Shown here piece by piece: positions 57,234 through 64,000 of a stretch of 64,000 nt of DNA. How positions within the stretch are numbered: position 1 is the first letter of the stretch; each line of letters starts with the position of its first letter. The notes under the pieces were generated by a model. The model was not told the DNA's origin, made no database searches, and was given only the letters and a program-made list of their open reading frames with translations. This DNA comes from Phylloscopus collybita (Eukaryota > Chordata > Aves > Passeriformes > Phylloscopidae), in contig JAJNNQ010000075.1 of NCBI GenBank assembly GCA_027886175.1, forward strand, positions 62,078,001-62,142,000, in the 5' to 3' direction. Made by a program: the position numbers and the translations under genes.

Positions 57234-59464
57234 CACATTGGTGGAGGAATTTAACTCAAATTAAGTACATAGGGATTAATTTCCTGGAGAGGATTAAGAC
57301 CTTTACATCTATACCAAATGGCTGAATAACAAGTCAAAGGAGATACTGTCACAAATATTTGAAGGATCCAATCAGCAGACAAAAAGGGTTTTTCATTTAG
57401 GAGCTGCAAAGGTAAAGAAGAACTGTAGCAGGAGTAGCAGATTAGATCACAGCACAAAGGCTAGGAGGGATAAATAAATTTTTAATAAAGACTTCAAGTT
57501 CTGGTCGTGACCAGCAGGATTTTTTTGCAGCTACAGAAATAAGAGCAAAAGATAGTGCCATCTTGGAATGGAAGAGAAATTGTAGAGATGCTAGTAAGGT
57601 GCATATCCTGGGAGGGGGAGGGCTTCAAGGCTGTGCACCACAGCATCTGCAGAGGAAACCATCCACATTTGATAACTACAGTCTCTAAGTCAAGCAGACA
57701 GTGATGTCTGATTTCTGAATGGATTTCTTTTGGCTGCCAGTGAACAAAAGGTAAAGGGACATAAAGTTGCATTTCCCTAAAAAGTTGTGGTTACTAAAAG
57801 TAACTTCTCTCATTGTTACAACTGAAATGCAATTGAAACAACAAGTAAATCTTATTAATGTAATGGTGATTACATGTTGTTATCATGATGAGGTAATTAA
57901 TTTCTTAAAACCGAGAAAATAATAATAATACTTTGACAGAGAAGGATAGCCATCCCTCTTTTCCTTTCTTAAAAATCTCATTAAAGCACAAAGGAATTGC
58001 TGTACTGGAGGATTTTTTTCACTTATATGAGATCCACTGCTGAATGAGATTATCCTAGTGACACACAGGGCATTTGGAGCAAGTTCTTTCCTGGCTCCTC
58101 TCTGTGTACTGCCAGGAGTTGCTGAGCTTTGTGGAAAGCAGTCTGGGATGTAGTCGATATGAAAGACACGAGAAAACAAGGCTGCTGTGGTGCATTGGGA
58201 TTGCATCACATACAGCTGCACTTCGTGACTACCTGAGAGGAGTCCACGGTTTGCAGACCTCAAAGAACAAAGCCAACCTAAAGCTAAAACACTAACTTCT
58301 TATCTTCATTTGAACTCAGGATGTTCTATGATTCTGTTATAACTTAAGATCATAAAATACACGCAGTCTGCAAAATCCTTAACGCGTTATATTTTGGAGG
58401 TAGCACTGCCTCGCCTGTCACTCAGAGAAGTGAAAGCATGTCACAGACTAGATTTTCAGCCATGACAAGCCCCCAGGCTTACAGCATGCCTTTATTGAAA
58501 AACCTAAGCCTGACATGCCTTTAATTTCACTGAGATGTGCATTAAAAATTGTGTAATATTCAAATTTTATATAAAAACGTTTATTCTCTCTCACAGCTAA
58601 CATTTGGGTTATTGTAAAACAGTTCCACAAAGAAGGGATACTAAACATTAACTCTATAAGGGAAATGTTTCTTTGCAAAACCAGGAAAGCACTCTTTAAA
58701 GACTTGATTCAATACAGCCCTTCACCAGCCCATTTGGAATAGTCATTCTTAATATTCAGTGTGTTTCTAAGCACTTTGCTTGATCAGAGCCTAACAGAAA
58801 GACCAGTATGAACAGTTTGAAAGCCTCAGGGAAAATACTTTTCAGAAAGAACATATGAAAGACAGGTATTCTGTCCCTGATATTTTTAAGTCTAAGTAAA
58901 GAGAATATATTCTGGAGATTTTAAACATTTGGTTTTGCATTACGTGTTCCTTCGACTTACAGCAGAGAGATAGGCAGTTTGATATTTGTAAGTGGGCAAC
59001 ACTTAGGATATTCCATGTTTATTTTATAATTATTATGGAGTTCTTTTTAATATCACACTTTTTTATCACTTATCATTGGGTGAGCCTTTGACCAGCTTAC
59101 CAATTGATCAAAACCTTTATCTAAAACACACTATAAATTTATAAGACACTTAAGATGATTTTCAGGATATACATAAATTTCATCATCCACTTTCCTGGGG
59201 AAATACTTCATAGATATATTTCAATCAGAAACACAATACAGTATGCTTATGTTTAAATACGTATTAAATAATAAGTTGCAAAATAAAATCAACATTCTAG
59301 GTGCTTAGCTATATCTTTAGCTGCCTGAACACTTTAACAGCTGATATTTATTCACTGGTGCAACATAAAAACCAGAAAATTAAAGTGCCCAGATATTAAA
59401 AACCCCAAATGCCCAAACTTAAAAAACAGATATGAAAAGAAATAATTGGCAAGGTATTTACATT

Positions 59465-59492
59465 TTCCTTCCTTCCTTCCTTCCTTCCTTCC
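59465..59492. repeat. (TTCC)7 microsatellite
   Basis: Seven perfect TTCC units within the intron; likely polymorphic. Confidence 0.93.
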
Positions 59493-61773
59493 TCATGTCC
59501 ATGTACATGCTTTTTGCAGGAATAGCTACAGAAATTCATGAGCCCAGTGAGTCAGATGCCACTACTTAAGTTTTAAGGGAAAGTACGCTTAATATTCATG
59601 ATTCATAACAGCTACTTATCCAAATGTTTTCTGAACCACATCTACAGGGATTTCTGTTCCCTCTGTCACAGCTTCATCCTTAGCCCAGGAGCAGCTGGGA
59701 TGCATTTTAGAAGTGCTCTGGAGCAGGATCCCTCCCCTCTCTCACAGGCTAAGGGTTGACTCAAACTGGGGAGAGGGCCCCTGCTGCGTCCCTTGGGACT
59801 TAACAGCTGTGCTGTGGAAAATAGACTCACAGCAGAGAGAAAGCTTGCTTTGCTCTACACTGCTAGGAAATAACCACTGAAGTACGTCTTTCTTCCCATA
59901 CGCCTTCCCCTGACTTTCTGCAAGAGGGAAAACTGTACACTAATGCGTAGGTCTGGAACATTAGGCTGAAAGCTGAACACTGCATCTTTTCTAGAATACT
60001 CATTGTGGCTCTTTGGCCTCTGTAATACAACTTGCATCTTCAAAATGGAAACTAACAGAAAGAAGTTTTGCTTTTAAAGAGTAGGTTATAAGATAAATCT
60101 CATTAAAATTAATAGACTTAAAATCACACCAAAAAATCATGAATCAATTAGCAATTCCAGAATTTACAATGGGAAGGTCCTTGCAAAGCATTTGTGCCAC
60201 TGCTGAGGTCTGCTCACAGCAATCAGTGTGTGACCCTGTGTTTAATGCTGTGTCGGTTTTTTGTGCACTCATCCAAAGGGACCAGCAAACAATTATCCCT
60301 CAGCTGTATGTGTAGCTTGACTGATTTATTTCTAGATGCAATTTCACTGATCTGTGTGTTCTTACCTCAGGCAATTTATACTTTTAATCCCCGATCAAAT
60401 TTTATGGTGTCATAATTGCTTTTCTTATACGTTTGCCTTGCTCTTATATCAACGGGACTGTCATAATGGAGAAGAAACAGTGTAGCCTGACACCAAGAAG
60501 TGATTTTAATTAAAAAAAAAAAAAAGAAAAAGGAAATTAAGTGACAAGCTAGATATTTTGTGTCTCAAATGCCAGTCTTCAGTGTCATTCATAACGAAAG
60601 CACCAATAATAAAATCTATGAGATTTGACTGTGATCTTAGAAAACTTAGTATTAAGAATATCTAACAGAAAATGTCATTGCAGTCTCTTTTGGACATGCT
60701 CACATGTGTCTCTGGTCTGTAGCAAACATCTGAATTCAGCAGAACAAATACCTCCAGGCTACAGAAGTTTACCTCTGTCTCACAGAATTCACATTCAGCT
60801 GAGACATGCACTTCTGACCACTGAAACTTCCTCTCCCCTTTGTAACTCCTGAAGAACATTTCAACCAGAGCAGCTCAACAAAAACATGGTGAAGCTGTAG
60901 CCCCACCATGCCTGGTGGTCACTAGGCAAATGCAGCAACACCACATTGTGTCAGAAATCAGGTCATGCAGGACAAAGAAGCCACCTGAGGGAAGATCTTC
61001 ACTGCTTGAGACTCCACAAATATTCAACAAGCTATTTCCTTCACTGCATGGAGCAGGACCCTGTCCTTGACTGAGGCTGGCTGATGGAGGGAGGGAAAAT
61101 TGCCAGGCTCTGCTGCTGTCTCTCACTCCTGGGACAATATTCTTTGCAGTCTCTGGGTGTGGCTTTTAGCTCTGCAGCACTCACAGTGATGACTGCTTGT
61201 GCACAACATCTTTCTAATTACACAGTCAAAAACAATTGAACTGCTGTCTAATTCAGCAGCCAGGATGAATGAGGCAGAACTGAAATTGCACAGGCAGAAG
61301 AATTCCACCAAAAGTTTTTGAGGTACAATTTATGAGGTAGAAAAGTGTAGAATTTACAAACGATAAAATAGTACCTCTATTTTTCAGAGTTCCAGTTAAA
61401 GTCCTGGCTCTAAAAAAGTCTTGGTTCTAAAAGAATAATGTAATTTCTGCCAGTGGTTAGTAGGAGGCATGGTTATAAGTTTCTGTGCATTTGAGGCCAA
61501 TATGAATTACAAGACTGGAAAAATTATTGTCACATGAAGTTTCTACAGGTGAAGCACAACAGGTCCTAGACTTGATTAAAATTGTTCATAAAAAGATGAG
61601 AGAAGAGCCTGATTCCTGTTCAGTCCTTTGGGTTCATATACCAACAACCTCAGCTGTCACTATGAACCAGGTAAAAAGTGGGTGATAATGCAGAAATCAG
61701 AATCCTGGTATTATTTTTCTAAAACATATAAAATAGAAATACCTACAAATTGTTCAAATGAGGTGGTTGGGGC

Positions 61774-61795
61774 GGGGGGGGGGGGGGGGGGGGGG
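61774..61795 (+). repeat. G22 homopolymer
   Basis: Twenty-two G in a row are preceded by GGTGGTTGGGGC and followed by CGTGGGAAATG. It is strongly quadruplex-prone and hard to sequence, so its length should not be trusted. Confidence 0.85.
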
Positions 61796-62105
61796 CGTGG
61801 GAAATGAAAACTAAAAAAGGCAGCCTACTTTAGCTTTCCAAGTGCTGCCTTTTGTCTCGGCCTGCTTTGGGGATGCAGCCCAAGTGGAGCATGCTGTCCT
61901 CTCTACTGACCAGGTTTCATCAAGGGCCCTGCTGCACTTTCTGCTTCAGCACCTTCCAAATGTTTATGTGAAGAACTCCAAGGGGGAAATCCTACCATGG
62001 CATATACTCTACTGAAGTGCAAGATCTCTTTTGTGTTATGAAATCCTAAAAAACAACCGTCTTTAGGTGGCTCCAGCAGAGGCTAGAAAACACTGTACTC
62101 ATCCT

Positions 62106-62120
62106 CAGCAGCAGCAGCAG
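62106..62120. repeat. (CAG)5 trinucleotide run
   Basis: Five CAG units are followed by CTG. It is intronic and not in a recognised frame. Confidence 0.8.
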
Positions 62121-64000
62121 CTGAGCAAGCAACCTGTGAGAAGATGGTGGTGAGAAGGGCAGAGGGTAGCAAATACACGAGTTCTAAAAGCTGACTCTAA
62201 AAATCCTAGAAAACTTTGAAAATGTACTGTGCATTTATCTGCAATAAATGCCATTATAAGGCTTTAACTTTCCTGTGTTTCACTAAAATGCTTGCAGGCT
62301 CCAAGAATCCTATTTGTAACTGGAGCACCTCTCCAAGGAAGAAAACTAGTTCACCATAGAAATCATGACTGCCAGAAAAGACGAGCAGTGATGTATGAAA
62401 ATATAATCCACTGAACATCAGACCTGACAACCTCAGAGCATTTCCAGGCTAAGTCAGCTAGTAACACCACTCTTAACACTGCTGCAGGTGGATTCACGCT
62501 CAGCAGAATTCTACATTCAAGTTAAGGAATATTTTTGCCTATAGCTGCTGTAAAGATTAACAACAGTGGAGAACATGTTAATTGGTGAATCTAAAAACTC
62601 AGAAGTGCTGTGGTGTGAACAGAGAATTAAAAACAAGTTTTAAAATTTAAGGTTATTTTACTGTCCATAAAGTAAAAACCTCACATTGCAAAATAGGCCC
62701 CAAGGGGAAATTTTGCTTTTAGGTGCACACAAAAATTCCCATCACACTAAATTCTAATTCTTGTAACATCAAGTGGGTCACTTTCACTAAAGACAAAAAA
62801 GGCTCATTTTAAAATCTTTTTAAAATTGCTCTGTGATGGGGTAACCTAGATGAAAGCAGAACATAAAGTTTGCCAAGCAACTATTCAACACTGGAGAGAA
62901 GTAAAATTAACCTAAATCAACAGATCTTTGTAAATGCAGTACAAAAACTGTTATACAAAATATATATATTTTATTTCTTTTCTTAGAGTATCCAAAACAG
63001 TGCTGTAAAGGATAAATATAGGCAGGTTAGAACTAATTTTACACTTCAGAATTTATTTACTAAATGAACCTGCTTTCAGATCTAAGCACATTTAGAAATG
63101 TATTTATCATTTATGAGATTTACTTGTTCTTTAAATGCTCAAGAAAAGCAGATGTTGAGAAGATTTTAGAATAGTATGATGACAACTCTTCAAAAAACAG
63201 TAGAAAACATATTCTTGAGATTTGACAAACTGACTTATGAATATTCTTCTTATTGCTTCAGCCTTCAGAAAATATTCTGAAGAAAATATTTGTATGCTTT
63301 GAAGTTTCTCATTTATCTTTTTTCCATGTTTCATTTTCCCAGCCATTTTCCCACCCAGTAAAGAATTACACCATTAAGCCTAAAGAATATATACAATGAG
63401 CACTACTGGTGGCCAAAATATTCAGCATTTCTTCGATTTGCATGATCTGCACTTAAAGTCGCAGGCTCTTATAGTCATCACTAGGAATTATTTTTAAATT
63501 GCTATACTCCACCCCATTATTTTAATCACTTGCAGTTATTTGACATCTGAGTCAGGCAATTCCATACAGTACACTCAACGCATTCTCCAAATGTGCTTGA
63601 ACGAGATCTTGAGCCTAATCATTCATTACTAACTTACAGCAATACACCTGATCAGCACTCTTAAAATATCTCCACTAATTCCAGACAGTGTCTCAAAAGA
63701 GGTTCCTCCTACATTTTCTGTGAGCAAAAAGGATTTTAGAATAAGGTTTTGAGTTATATTTGCAAATTGTTTATTAGAGCACTTTGCTAGGTAAGAACCG
63801 CCTCCTGCTCACAATGAAGCTAAAGGAGATTTGTCCCTGATTGAAACAAGAACAGGATCAAACCAGTAGAATCTTACTATATTTTGCCTACACAGTGGAA
63901 TAATAATAAAGTCTACTTAGAGAAGGGAGAACAGTAATACTAAAATTTTGCATCTTTATGGCATTTATTGTCCCAGAGGAGTCCCACTGAAAAGCTAGTA

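Larger units (their letters stand above)
39197..64000 (-). other. GABBR2: GABBR2 intron, partial, at least 24.8 kb
   Basis: The exon that should precede 39136-39196, encoding the ectodomain stretch ending near N-F-F-G-V-T, was looked for on the minus strand and not found, so this intron extends past the right edge. Contents recognised are an old CR1 relic (50745-51030), a probable LTR (53666-54012), low-complexity tracts, (TTCC)7, a G22 run and three inverted repeats. Other stretches (39.2-43.5, 45-50, 51.1-53.6, 54-59.4 and 62-64 kb) look like unique intronic DNA. Confidence 0.85.

Noticed and set aside
39197..64000. Search for the next upstream GABBR2 exon (ending near N-F-F-G-V-T)
   Set aside because: A near match at about 44440 (AACTTCTTTGGAG) does not continue in frame with receptor sequence and has no proper splice sites, so it was discarded.

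Overview
The window is a piece of a vertebrate, almost certainly avian, nuclear genome. It is AT-rich and intron-dominated. It carries CR1-type LINE tails of the bird kind, ending in or starting from AGAATCATAGAATC-like octamers, and an avian endogenous-retrovirus solo LTR. No bacterial-style gene packing, operons, CRISPR arrays or rRNA/tRNA genes were seen. Songbird versus other bird cannot be settled from the sequence alone.

The only gene I can support is GABBR2, the G-protein-coupling subunit of the metabotropic GABA-B receptor, on the minus strand. Four internal coding exons are present, read from high to low coordinate: 39136-39196 (end of the extracellular Venus-flytrap domain), 4337-4417 (end of the ectodomain and start of the linker), 1097-1247 (linker plus transmembrane helix 1) and 473-605 (helix 2). 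All have AG acceptors and GTAGG/GTAAG donors, and their codon phases interlock exactly (1/1, 1/1, 2/2, then 0 into the next exon off the left edge). The start codon, promoter, upstream ectodomain exons, helices 3-7, coiled coil and 3' UTR lie outside the window.

Layout: 1-472 partial intron; 473-1247 two membrane exons split by a 491 bp intron; 1248-4336 a 3.1 kb intron; 4337-4417 a small exon; 4418-39135 a 34.7 kb intron with a plus-strand solo LTR at 9.3-9.9 kb, several CR1 fragments and an old CR1/L3-like relic at 33.5-34.2 kb; 39136-39196 a 61 bp exon; 39197-64000 at least 24.8 kb of further intron, with a probable minus-strand LTR near 53.7-54.0 kb, an old CR1 relic near 50.7-51.0 kb, low-complexity tracts and three conspicuous hairpins.

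I found no convincing new biological system. The items most worth a second look are the frame-neutral 81 bp exon whose 3' end matches that of the exon before it, a stop codon formed exactly at one donor site, the sense-oriented LTR with TATA and polyadenylation signals, a duplicated octamer (POU) motif beside the helix-1 exon, and three near-perfect inverted repeats.
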